Of a stretch of DNA of 6,061 nt, positions 1 through 5,939 are shown in pieces. Below the pieces are notes generated by a model that saw only the letters and a list, made by a program, of their open reading frames with translations, was not told the DNA's origin and did no database searches. The DNA is from JBBRUG01 sp038247995 (GTDB lineage: Bacteria; Chloroflexota; Chloroflexia; Chloroflexales; Chloroflexaceae): the NCBI GenBank assembly GCA_038247995.1, contig JBBRUG010000347.1, positions 1 to 6,061 on the forward strand, in the 5' to 3' direction. The position numbers and the translations under genes were made by a program. Every line of letters starts with the position of its first letter. The stretch's first letter is position 1.

Positions 1-88
1 CAGTCGGACAGTCGGACAGCCGGACAGTCGGACAGTCGGACAGTCGGACAGTCGGACAGTCGGCCAGTCGGACAGCCTGACAGTTCGA
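1..88. repeat. 8-bp tandem repeat array (CAGTCGGA)n, cut by window start
   Basis: Eleven consecutive 8-bp units are visible. Seven are exact CAGTCGGA, two differ by one base (units at 17-24 and 57-64), and the last two (73-80, 81-88) differ by two bases, so the array decays toward the downstream gene. It begins at base 1 and probably continues upstream outside the window. The unit is not a multiple of three, so it is not a peptide repeat. It looks like a slippage-generated intergenic microsatellite; no function can be read from it. Confidence 0.93.
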
Positions 89-99
89 CCACCGACCAT

Positions 100-133
100 C
101 CGTCGTCCGTCGTCCGTCGTCCGTCGTCCGTCG
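100..133. repeat. 7-bp tandem repeat array (CCGTCGT)n
   Basis: Four exact CCGTCGT units are followed by a partial fifth (CCGTCG), just downstream of the 8-bp array and 32 nt before the start codon of the molybdenum hydroxylase gene. The reverse complement of this unit in another phase, GACGGAC, is close to the GTCGGAC found in the 8-bp array, so the two arrays are roughly inverted relative to each other and could pair in single-stranded form. Variation in copy number would alter the 5' leader of the downstream transcript if that leader begins upstream. Confidence 0.9.
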
Positions 134-152
134 CATTCACGCAACCCTCACG

Positions 153-157
153 AAAGG
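153..157 (+). promoter_or_regulatory. Ribosome binding site for the molybdenum hydroxylase gene
   Basis: AAAGG lies 8 nt before the ATG at 166, the expected spacing for a purine-rich Shine-Dalgarno site. It supports ATG 166 as the start. The same frame is open upstream to base 1, but it has no ATG, GTG or TTG codon in the window and runs through the tandem repeats. Confidence 0.55.
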
Positions 158-165
158 CAGCCTCA

Positions 166-2586
166 ATGACCAGCATTGAAACACCCACGCCAGTGACCCG
201 CACCTGGATTGGGAAGGATATTAAGCGGCGCGAGGATCCGGCGCTGCTCAAGGGCAGCGCAATGTACACGAACGATGTGAAGTTGTCGGGCATGCTGCAC
301 GCCGCAGTGCTGCGCAGCCCCTACGCTCATGCCAAAATCACGCGGATCGATCTGGAGGCCGCACGCGCCCTGCCCGGTGTCTACGCGGTGCTCAGCGGCA
401 AGGATGTCGGTGAGCATATCGGTGCGTTGCCGCGCTTCTGTACCGAAGAAGTGATCGAACATGCCGTAGCTGTCGATAAAGTGCGCTATGCCGGCGAGGC
501 CGTGGCGATTGTCGCCGCTGAGAGCCGGTATATCGCCGAAGACGCCCTCGCGCTGATCAATGTCGAGTGGGAACCGCTGCCCGCCGTGGTCGATATGGAG
601 GCGGCGATGTCGCCCGACGCGGCGCTGGTACACGAGAACCTGGGCACAAACGTTGCGTTTGATCATACCTTCGTCTTTGGCGATGTAGACGGCGATTTCG
701 CCCGCGCCGACACGATCATCAAGCGCCGCTTGCGTTGGCCGCGCGCCACGGCGGCGCCGATGGAAACATCGGGCGCGGTGGCGCACTGGGATCGCAGCAA
801 TAATACGCTCGAGTTCTGGTCGAACTGTAACTTCCTCAAGTTCTTTGAACCCTATTTTGCGGGTCTGTTCAACTTGCCGTTGCAAAATATCACCCTCCAC
901 CCGATGTATACCGGCGGCAGCTTCGGCAGTAAGCATGCGCTATTCAAACAGCTCGGCATCGCCGGCGTGCTCTCGAAGGTTACCGGGCGGCCGGTGAAGT
1001 TCATGGAAGACCGGATCGACAACCTGACCGCCAACGACAGTCAGGCGCCCGACCGGATCTACGATGCCGAATTGGCGCTGAGCAAAACCGGCGCGATGCT
1101 GAGCCTGCGCCTGCACACAATCGACGATTACGGCGCCTATTTCCTCTTCGCGATCACCGGCAATACCAACATGATGGCCCAGATCACCGGGCCGTATCAG
1201 ATCCCCAGTGTTGAAACCGGGATCAAGGCTGTGCTGACGAACAAGAACCAGCAGACGGTGTTGCGCGGCGCCGGCTCCGACGTGGGCAACTGGGTGCTGG
1301 AGCGCCTGGTCGATGCTGCCGCCGAAGAGTTGGGTCTCGACCCGATCGACATTCGGCGGCGCAATTTCATCCAACCCGATCAGTTTCCCTACAAGATCCC
1401 CACCGGCAACTACTACGACAGCGGCAACTACCAAGCCGTGCTCGACAAGGCTCTCGCCCACGCCGAGCTCGATCACTGGCGCAAGCTCCAGGCTGACGGG
1501 CGCGCTGCCGGGCGGCATATCGGCATCGGCATCGCTACGGCCCAGCAGCGCAGCACCTTCAGTTCGACGGAGTTCTGGTTCCACAACCCCGCGCCGCATG
1601 TAGGCGCCACCACCACCCCCGAAGGCGTACGGCTCAGCGTCAACTCGGGTGGCGGTTTCACGGTTACGATGTTTGCGCCCTTCTGGGGCAACAGCCCGGA
1701 GACGGTGGTTGCGCAGGCGGTGGCCGAGGAGTTTGGTGTCGATCCGAGCAGCGTCGGTATCTCCTACGGCAATACCAAAGAAGCTCTGCCCAGCATCGGC
1801 CCCGGCGGCAGCCGCATGACGGTGATGCTCTCCGGCGCGGTGCAAGGTGCGGCGGGTAAAGTGAAGACCAAGCTGTTCCAGATCGCCGGTCATCTGCTGG
1901 AGGCTAACCCCGACGACATGGAGATCCGCGCGGGTCGCGTGGCGGTGAAGGGCGTCAGTGATCCCGATCGCTCGCTCAGCTATGCCGATATCGCCGGCGC
2001 GGCCTACTACGGCAAGTTCAGCCTGCCGAAGGAAATGGAGAGCGGCATCGAGGGCGCCTTCACCTATGATCATCCGTTCACCACAGCGCCGAACGACGAT
2101 CGTACCGACCTGGGCGCCTTCTACCCGATTATGGGCCACGCCTGCCATATCGTCGTTGTGGAAGTTGATGTGGAAACCGGACAGGTTCACTTCCTCAAGT
2201 ATCTGGCCGTCCACGATGTGGGCACGGTGATGAACCCGCGCTCGCTTCAGGGCCAGATTCGCGGCGGGATCGCGCAGGGCATCGGCCTGGCCTTGCTCGA
2301 AGAGGTGCGCTACAGCGCTGAGGGCCAACCCATGACGGCGACCTTCATCGACTACCTGCTGCCGTCGGCCACCGACGTACCCGATATCGAAGTGCATCAC
2401 GTCGAAACACCCTCGCCCTTTACCGCGTATGGCGTCAAGGGCGGCGGCGAAGGCGGGCGCATGGTGGCGCCGCCGGCGGTAACCAGCGCCATCGAGGATG
2501 CCTTGCGCCCGTTCAACGTGCAGATCAGCGAAATGCCGATCACACCGGAAAAGATCGTCGGGTGGGTGCAGGCGAGCCAGGCGTGA
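166..2586 (+). CDS. Xanthine dehydrogenase family, molybdopterin-binding (large) subunit, CoxL-like
   Basis: This is the catalytic large subunit of a molybdenum hydroxylase, which uses water to hydroxylate a carbon centre and passes electrons to [2Fe-2S] and FAD partners. The 806-aa length fits the CoxL type of stand-alone large subunit. The N-terminal hammerhead domain (about residues 20-130) has the family signatures RREDP, YTNDV, GMLHAAVLRSPYAHA and ALPGVYAV. The cofactor-binding region follows: GGSFGSK at 250-256 (family GGxFGxK), LRGAGSD at 366-372, GGSRMT at 547-552, and KGGGEGG near the C-terminus with E762 as the catalytic glutamate. R367 aligns with the substrate-site arginine of bovine xanthine dehydrogenase (FRGFG). 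The glutamate that follows GGFGGK there is histidine here (H257), so a true xanthine dehydrogenase is unlikely. The AYxCSFR cysteine motif of form I CO dehydrogenase is absent. No medium (FAD) or small (Fe-S) subunit gene is in the window. The family is secure; the substrate is unknown. Confidence 0.93.
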   Translation: MTSIETPTPVTRTWIGKDIKRREDPALLKGSAMYTNDVKLSGMLHAAVLRSPYAHAKITRIDLEAARALPGVYAVLSGKDVGEHIGALPRFCTEEVIEHAVAVDKVRYAGEAVAIVAAESRYIAEDALALINVEWEPLPAVVDMEAAMSPDAALVHENLGTNVAFDHTFVFGDVDGDFARADTIIKRRLRWPRATAAPMETSGAVAHWDRSNNTLEFWSNCNFLKFFEPYFAGLFNLPLQNITLHPMYTGGSFGSKHALFKQLGIAGVLSKVTGRPVKFMEDRIDNLTANDSQAPDRIYDAELALSKTGAMLSLRLHTIDDYGAYFLFAITGNTNMMAQITGPYQIPSVETGIKAVLTNKNQQTVLRGAGSDVGNWVLERLVDAAAEELGLDPIDIRRRNFIQPDQFPYKIPTGNYYDSGNYQAVLDKALAHAELDHWRKLQADGRAAGRHIGIGIATAQQRSTFSSTEFWFHNPAPHVGATTTPEGVRLSVNSGGGFTVTMFAPFWGNSPETVVAQAVAEEFGVDPSSVGISYGNTKEALPSIGPGGSRMTVMLSGAVQGAAGKVKTKLFQIAGHLLEANPDDMEIRAGRVAVKGVSDPDRSLSYADIAGAAYYGKFSLPKEMESGIEGAFTYDHPFTTAPNDDRTDLGAFYPIMGHACHIVVVEVDVETGQVHFLKYLAVHDVGTVMNPRSLQGQIRGGIAQGIGLALLEEVRYSAEGQPMTATFIDYLLPSATDVPDIEVHHVETPSPFTAYGVKGGGEGGRMVAPPAVTSAIEDALRPFNVQISEMPITPEKIVGWVQASQA

Positions 2587-2608
2587 TCCGCTCACCGTAG
2601 GGGTGGGC

Positions 2609-2697
2609 CACCGTGCCCGCCCGTGGGTCACCGTGCCCGCCCACCCGCCCGTGGGTCCACCGTGCCCGCCCGTGGGTCACCGTGCCCGCCCGTGGGT
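2609..2697. repeat. GC-rich 20-bp tandem repeat, four copies
   Basis: The unit CACCGTGCCCGCCCGTGGGT occurs exactly at 2609-2628, 2658-2677 and 2678-2697. The second copy (2629-2656) is the same unit with an 8-bp insertion, ACCCGCCC, and one extra C (2657) precedes the third. The array fills most of the 152-nt gap between the molybdenum hydroxylase and cupin genes. The rest of the gap is 22 nt after the stop codon, including the near-palindrome GGTGG-G-CCACC at 2602-2612, and 41 nt of leader before the cupin. No T-tract follows, so there is no recognisable intrinsic terminator. Confidence 0.92.
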
Positions 2698-2727
2698 CAA
2701 CCCGATTGTTATACGCACATTCATTGC

Positions 2728-2733
2728 GGAGAA
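2728..2733 (+). promoter_or_regulatory. Ribosome binding site that fixes the cupin start
   Basis: GGAGAA lies 5 nt before ATG 2739. It decides the start: the open frame extends upstream to a GTG at 2613, but that extension only translates the GC-rich repeat and has no ribosome binding site of comparable quality. Confidence 0.65.
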
Positions 2734-2738
2734 CCATC

Positions 2739-3026
2739 ATGTGCTTTGGGCCGCCGGGCACGAGCCTGCTTTTTGAGAATGAATTCACCCGCGTCTGGGA
2801 GGTGCTGCTGGAGCCGGGCGAGCGCCTAGGCATGCATCGCCACGATCTGCCCTACGTCGTCGTGACGATCGAGGGTTCGACCTGCTTATTAACCCTCGCC
2901 GACGGTAGCGAAATCACCGTTACGCTCCAGCCGGGCGATTGGGAATTTAAACCGCCCGAAGTTCATGCACTCCAGAATGTCGGCGGCACGCGCTTTCGAA
3001 ACCGGTTTATCGAGTTCAAAAAATAG
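2739..3026 (+). CDS. Small single-domain cupin protein
   Basis: The 95-aa protein is one compact cupin beta-barrel. Cupin motif 1 is seen around residues 26-46: PGERLGMHRHDLPYVVVTIEG, written here in outline, with metal-ligand candidates H33 and H35. Motif 2 is around residues 63-80, with LQPGDWEF, KPPEVH and the third histidine candidate H76 followed by ALQN. The usual motif 1 glutamate is not obvious; D36 or E45 are the nearest acidic residues. No signal peptide or membrane segment is present, so it should be cytoplasmic. Small cupins act as dioxygenases, isomerases, lyases or ligand-binding proteins, and the sequence does not say which. It lies 152 nt after the molybdenum hydroxylase and 55 nt before the BKACE gene, so it may serve the same catabolic route. 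Confidence 0.85.
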   Translation: MCFGPPGTSLLFENEFTRVWEVLLEPGERLGMHRHDLPYVVVTIEGSTCLLTLADGSEITVTLQPGDWEFKPPEVHALQNVGGTRFRNRFIEFKK

Positions 3027-3081
3027 GTGGTGTCCGGTTCGGCGGTGCAATCGTCAAATCAGGCATCCATGAGAGTTAACT

Positions 3082-3984
3082 ATGGAATGGTCAACCAACA
3101 ACGTGGTTATCACGTGTGCGCTCACCGGCGGCATTCACGGCAAAGAGGCGAATGCGTACTTGCCCGAGCAACCCGACGAGATCGTCGCGCAGGGCGTTGC
3201 CGCCTGGCGTGCCGGCGCGGCGATCCTCCATGTGCATGCCCGGAACGCCGACGGCAGCAATACGATGGATCGCGAGATCTATCAGGAGTTGCACGAACGA
3301 CTCTGCGCCGAAACCGATGCAATTGTGCAGCTCACTACCGGTGGCAGCCCGCGCCTGCCGGTCAACGAGCGCCTGAACACAGTGCTGCTCAACCCCGAAA
3401 TGTGCTCGCTCAATATGGGCCTGATGAATTTCTTCATTCGCGGCGAGCAGGTCTTTTTCAGCAATCACCGCTCCGACATTCTGCGCTTCGCCCAAGAGAT
3501 GAAACGGCGCGGCGTGGTGCCTGAGCTCGAAGTGTACAACATCGCCATGTTGGAGGAAGTTGAGCATCTGATTGCGCAAAACATCCTCACGCCGCCGTAT
3601 GTGATCAACTTCGTGCTGCAAACGCCTACCCAGGGCGGCCTGCGCGGTACGCCGATCAATCTGGTCGAGATGGTGCGCCGTCTGCCGCCGGGCGCGGTCT
3701 GTAATGTCAGTTCTATGGGCCGCACCCAACTGCCGATCACGACGATTGCCGCCGCAATGGGCCTGAACATTCGCGTCGGCATGGAAGACAACGTCTTCTA
3801 CCGCAAGGGCGAACTGGTGCGCGAGAATGCCCAACTCGTCGAGCGCGCCGTGCGGATCTGCCGTGATCTCCAGCGCGAGCCGGCCTCACCCGACGATGCG
3901 CGGGCCATGCTGAAGCTGCGCGGGCGCAAACACGGCGCGATGCCGGAGGTCGTGGTGGCTGATCCGCTGCCGCTTGCGGAGTAG
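3082..3984 (+). CDS. Beta-keto acid cleavage enzyme (BKACE, DUF849, Kce-like)
   Basis: BKACE enzymes are zinc-dependent TIM-barrel proteins that react a beta-keto acid with acetyl-CoA to give acetoacetate and a new CoA ester. The founding member, Kce, cleaves 3-keto-5-aminohexanoate in lysine fermentation. The 300-aa length is normal. Family signatures run in order: VVITCALTGG (8-17), ILHVHAR with zinc ligands H50 and H52 (48-54), QLTTGGSPRLPVNERL (83-98), PEMCSLNMG (105-113), and IRVGMEDNVFY (230-240). R231, E235 and D236 match in spacing the Arg, Glu (zinc ligand) and Asp described for Kce. The C-terminal TPDEAR-like segment appears as SPDDARAMLKLRGR. The start ATG has only a weak GAGAG at 3071-3075. 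The protein should be cytosolic. The stop codon lies inside a hairpin, and the cyclase gene begins 43 nt later. Family assignment is strong; the beta-keto acid used cannot be named, so no symbol is given. Confidence 0.94.
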   Translation: MEWSTNNVVITCALTGGIHGKEANAYLPEQPDEIVAQGVAAWRAGAAILHVHARNADGSNTMDREIYQELHERLCAETDAIVQLTTGGSPRLPVNERLNTVLLNPEMCSLNMGLMNFFIRGEQVFFSNHRSDILRFAQEMKRRGVVPELEVYNIAMLEEVEHLIAQNILTPPYVINFVLQTPTQGGLRGTPINLVEMVRRLPPGAVCNVSSMGRTQLPITTIAAAMGLNIRVGMEDNVFYRKGELVRENAQLVERAVRICRDLQREPASPDDARAMLKLRGRKHGAMPEVVVADPLPLAE

Positions 3985-4007
3985 TAAGCGAAGCTGGAGC
4001 TTACTAC
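3981..4007 (+). other. Perfect intercistronic stem-loop overlapping a stop codon
   Basis: GTAGTAAGC (3981-3989) and GCTTACTAC (3999-4007) are perfect inverted copies separated by the 9-nt loop GAAGCTGGA. The left arm contains the TAG stop codon of the BKACE gene (3982-3984). The structure ends 11 nt before the AGGA of the cyclase gene. Only a short CTTTT (4011-4015) follows, so it is a poor intrinsic terminator. It could instead be an mRNA-stability or partial-attenuation hairpin, or a copy of a dispersed palindromic repeat. Confidence 0.75.
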
Positions 4008-4018
4008 CGGCTTTTATA

Positions 4019-4022
4019 AGGA
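4019..4022 (+). promoter_or_regulatory. Ribosome binding site that fixes the cyclase start
   Basis: AGGA, within AAGGAAAG (4018-4025), lies 5 nt before ATG 4028. It favours this start over the in-frame ATG at 3974. That one lies inside the BKACE gene and would add 18 residues encoded across the hairpin. Confidence 0.65.
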
Positions 4023-4027
4023 AAGCT

Positions 4028-4714
4028 ATGCCACGCATTATTGACCTTTCCCAGGAGATCTATCAGGGCATGGGCGTCTACCCCGGCCACCTAAAGACCG
4101 TCGTCTGGGAACATGTCGGCCACGCCGAAACGCGCAGCCGTTTCGAGGGCGGCTTTTCGTTCCAATCGTTCGGGTTGATGCTTTGCGACCATGGCCCGAC
4201 CCACGTCGATGCGCTGAGTCACCTCGACCCCGACCCCGCCGCGCCGACGATCGACCAGATGCCGCTCGACACGTTTTATGGCGTTGGCACCTGTCTTGAT
4301 CTCACGTCCAAAGCGCCGCAAGAATATATCTCCGCCGCTGACCTGGACGCGGCGGCGCACGGGGTGGATCTGCGTCCCGGCGACGTGCTGCTAATCTACA
4401 CCGGCACCTACGACCGCTACTATGGCAAACCTGAGTACACCAGCCAGTACCCCGGCCTCGACGACAGCGGCAGCGCCTGGCTGGTCGAGCGTCAGGTGAA
4501 GGTCTTTGGCGTTGATTCGCCCAGCCCCGACAACCCAATCAGCCGCACCTACCCGGTGCATATGATGTGTCGCGCCAACGCGATCACCCACTACGAGAAC
4601 TTGTGTAACCTGGATCAATTGGTCAATCGGCGCTTCACATTTATGGGCTTCCCGCTGCGGATCAGAGGCGGCACCGGATCGCCCGTACGCGCCGTGGCGA
4701 TCCTCGACGAATAA
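4028..4714 (+). CDS. Cyclase family / kynurenine formamidase-like metal-dependent hydrolase
   Basis: This 228-aa protein belongs to the Cyclase family (PF04199), which includes KynB-type arylformamidases, isatin hydrolases and polyketide-associated cyclases. Members use a divalent metal, usually zinc or manganese, to hydrolyse amides, lactams or related bonds. The N-terminal IIDLSQEIYQGMGVYPG (4-20) is the typical opening strand. The metal motif is HGPTHVDALSH (55-65), giving H55, H59 and D61. The downstream pair H178 (PVHMM) and E190 (HYENL) has the 12-residue spacing seen between the second His and Glu ligands of KynB. The core motif departs from the usual HxGTHxDxPxH: proline (P57) stands where glycine is expected and leucine (L63) replaces proline. 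VKVFGVDSPSPDNP (158-171) is also family-like. It is cytosolic, with no signal peptide. Placement between a beta-keto acid cleavage enzyme and an aminotransferase suggests an amide, lactam or ring-opening step. Kynurenine formamidase itself is possible but not shown. Confidence 0.9.
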   Translation: MPRIIDLSQEIYQGMGVYPGHLKTVVWEHVGHAETRSRFEGGFSFQSFGLMLCDHGPTHVDALSHLDPDPAAPTIDQMPLDTFYGVGTCLDLTSKAPQEYISAADLDAAAHGVDLRPGDVLLIYTGTYDRYYGKPEYTSQYPGLDDSGSAWLVERQVKVFGVDSPSPDNPISRTYPVHMMCRANAITHYENLCNLDQLVNRRFTFMGFPLRIRGGTGSPVRAVAILDE

Positions 4715-4734
4715 CGCCGAATAAACGGTATACT
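4704..4734 (+). promoter_or_regulatory. Possible weak promoter before the aminotransferase
   Basis: TATACT at 4729-4734 matches the -10 consensus TATAAT at five of six positions. A partial -35, TCGACG at 4704-4709 (four of six to TTGACA), lies 19 nt upstream, a slightly long spacer. Initiation would fall near 4741, giving a leader of about 30 nt. Against it, the -35 lies inside the end of the cyclase gene and the match could be chance. If real, the aminotransferase may be expressed separately as well as by readthrough. Confidence 0.28.
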
Positions 4735-4760
4735 ACGCAGAGAGTCGCCTTCTACGCGTG

Positions 4761-4764
4761 AGGA
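4761..4764 (+). promoter_or_regulatory. Ribosome binding site that fixes the aminotransferase start
   Basis: AGGA lies 5 nt before ATG 4770. The alternative in-frame GTG at 4758 overlaps the region just before this site and has no comparable site of its own. ATG 4770 is therefore preferred, removing four residues from the longest possible protein. Confidence 0.6.
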
Positions 4765-4769
4765 TACCG

Positions 4770-5921
4770 ATGGTACTGCCCGACATCCAGCTCAGCACCA
4801 GGCCGGGAATCATCGAGTTCGGGTGGGGCCATCCCGACCCGACGGTGCTGCCCACGGCGTTTATGGCCGAAGCAGCGGCGTTGACGCTCACCCGCGATGG
4901 GCGCAATGCCTTGGCTTATGGCGCTGAGCAGGGGCCGGGCCGGCTGATCGAACTGGTGCGCACGCAACTCAGCGCCGATGCCGATGCGCCGCCCGCCGAG
5001 CAAGTGATGATTACCGGCGGGATCTCGCAGGCGCTCGATATGCTCTGCGCTCAACTCAGTCGCCCCGGCGATGTGGTGCTTGTCGAAGCGCCGACCTATC
5101 ATCTGGCGATGCGTATTTTCCACGATCGGGGCTTGCGGTTGGTGCAAATTCCGAGCGATGCGCATGGCCTGCATGTCGAGGCCGCCGATGCGATGCTGGC
5201 CATGCTGCGCAGCCGGGGCGAACAGGTGGCGTTCCTGTATGTCGTGGCGAACTTCGGCAACCCCACCGGCAATAGCCTCGCCCTCGCCCGGCGCGAAGCG
5301 CTGGCGCGCCTTGCCCAGCTGCAGAACCTCCCCGTGATCGAAGACGATGCCTACGGCCTGCTCGGCTACGACATGCCGCCGCCGCCATCGATCTACAGCC
5401 TGGCGCCCGGCGGGCCGATCGTGCGGCTCGGCTCATTTGCCAAAATCCTCGCGCCTGGGCTGCGCCTGGGCTGGATGTTCGCCGACCCGGCGCTGGTGCA
5501 GCGCTGCACGCTAAGCGGCCTGCTCGACAGCGGCGGCGGCGTGAATCACTTCACAGCCCAAGTCGTGGCCGGCATGATCGAGTTGGGCCATCTCAAAACC
5601 CATCTGGAACAGTTGCGCACCACCCTGCGCTCGCGCCGCGACACGCTGCTTGAGGCGTTGGCGCGCTATCTGCCTGCCGGATGTACCTGGAACCCGGCGC
5701 TGGGCGGCTTCTTCATCTGGGTACGTCTGTCGGCGCACATGAACGCCGCTGCGCTGCTGCCGGTCGCCGAGCAAGCCGGCGTGAGCTACCTGCCCGGTAC
5801 CCGCTTTTTCGCCGAAGAGGGCGGCGAGCGCTACCTGCGGCTCTCGTTCAGCCTCCTCCCGCCCGCCGAACTCACCGCAGGCGCACGCCGCTTGGGCAGT
5901 GTGTTGAAGCAATATAGTTAA
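4770..5921 (+). CDS. PLP-dependent aminotransferase, fold type I (MocR/LysN-like domain)
   Basis: This 383-aa enzyme transfers an amino group between an amino acid and a 2-oxo acid using pyridoxal phosphate. Motifs appear in family order: IIEFGWGHPDPTVLP (14-28), LAYGAEQGPGRLIELV (48-63), ITGGISQALDML (81-92), VEAPTYH (105-111), NFGNPTGN (161-168) with the ring-contacting N164, EDDAYG (191-196) with D192 and Y195, SFAKILAPGLRLGW (222-235) with the Schiff-base lysine K225, and YLRLSFS (355-361) with R357 as the likely substrate-carboxylate arginine. Closest in style are the MocR effector domain and 2-aminoadipate or valine-pyruvate aminotransferases. It has no N-terminal winged-helix domain, so it is a free enzyme, not a regulator. 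It begins 55 nt after the cyclase and ends the cluster. The amino donor is unknown, although a role in the same catabolic route is the natural inference. Confidence 0.93.
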   Translation: MVLPDIQLSTRPGIIEFGWGHPDPTVLPTAFMAEAAALTLTRDGRNALAYGAEQGPGRLIELVRTQLSADADAPPAEQVMITGGISQALDMLCAQLSRPGDVVLVEAPTYHLAMRIFHDRGLRLVQIPSDAHGLHVEAADAMLAMLRSRGEQVAFLYVVANFGNPTGNSLALARREALARLAQLQNLPVIEDDAYGLLGYDMPPPPSIYSLAPGGPIVRLGSFAKILAPGLRLGWMFADPALVQRCTLSGLLDSGGGVNHFTAQVVAGMIELGHLKTHLEQLRTTLRSRRDTLLEALARYLPAGCTWNPALGGFFIWVRLSAHMNAAALLPVAEQAGVSYLPGTRFFAEEGGERYLRLSFSLLPPAELTAGARRLGSVLKQYS

Positions 5922-5939
5922 GTATCTGAAGTAAGGGAC

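Noticed and set aside
1..133. CRISPR array
   Set aside because: The units are 8 and 7 bp in direct tandem without spacers, far shorter than CRISPR repeats.
163..936. 257-codon open frame on the - strand
   Set aside because: It lies opposite the N-terminal part of the molybdenum hydroxylase and its composition is that of an antisense shadow.
166..2586. Aerobic CO dehydrogenase large subunit (CoxL form I)
   Set aside because: The diagnostic AYxCSFR cysteine motif is absent; the site reads LRGAGSD.
940..2631. Long open frame on the - strand opposite the molybdenum hydroxylase
   Set aside because: It is a high-GC shadow frame: rich in His, Arg and Gly, with no recognisable domain, and wholly opposite a gene with clear family motifs.
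2609..2697. CRISPR array or integration-host sites
   Set aside because: The 20-bp units abut directly with no unique spacers, and no cas gene is present.
2613..2738. N-terminal extension of the cupin from a GTG codon
   Set aside because: It only translates the 20-bp repeat; the good GGAGAA site and cupin homology begin at ATG 2739.
3027..3524. 165-codon open frame on the + strand overlapping the BKACE start
   Set aside because: It is in a different frame from the well-supported BKACE gene and is Arg/Cys-rich without any motif.
3091..3834. 247-codon open frame on the - strand
   Set aside because: It is antisense to the BKACE gene, His/Arg/Ala-rich, with no domain motif.
3974..4027. 18-residue extension of the cyclase protein
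   Set aside because: It would start inside the BKACE gene and run through the hairpin. The family fold begins at IIDLS just after ATG 4028, which has a strong ribosome binding site.
4770..5921. MocR/GntR-type transcription regulator
   Set aside because: Only the aminotransferase domain is present; there is no N-terminal winged helix, and the protein starts directly with the catalytic fold.
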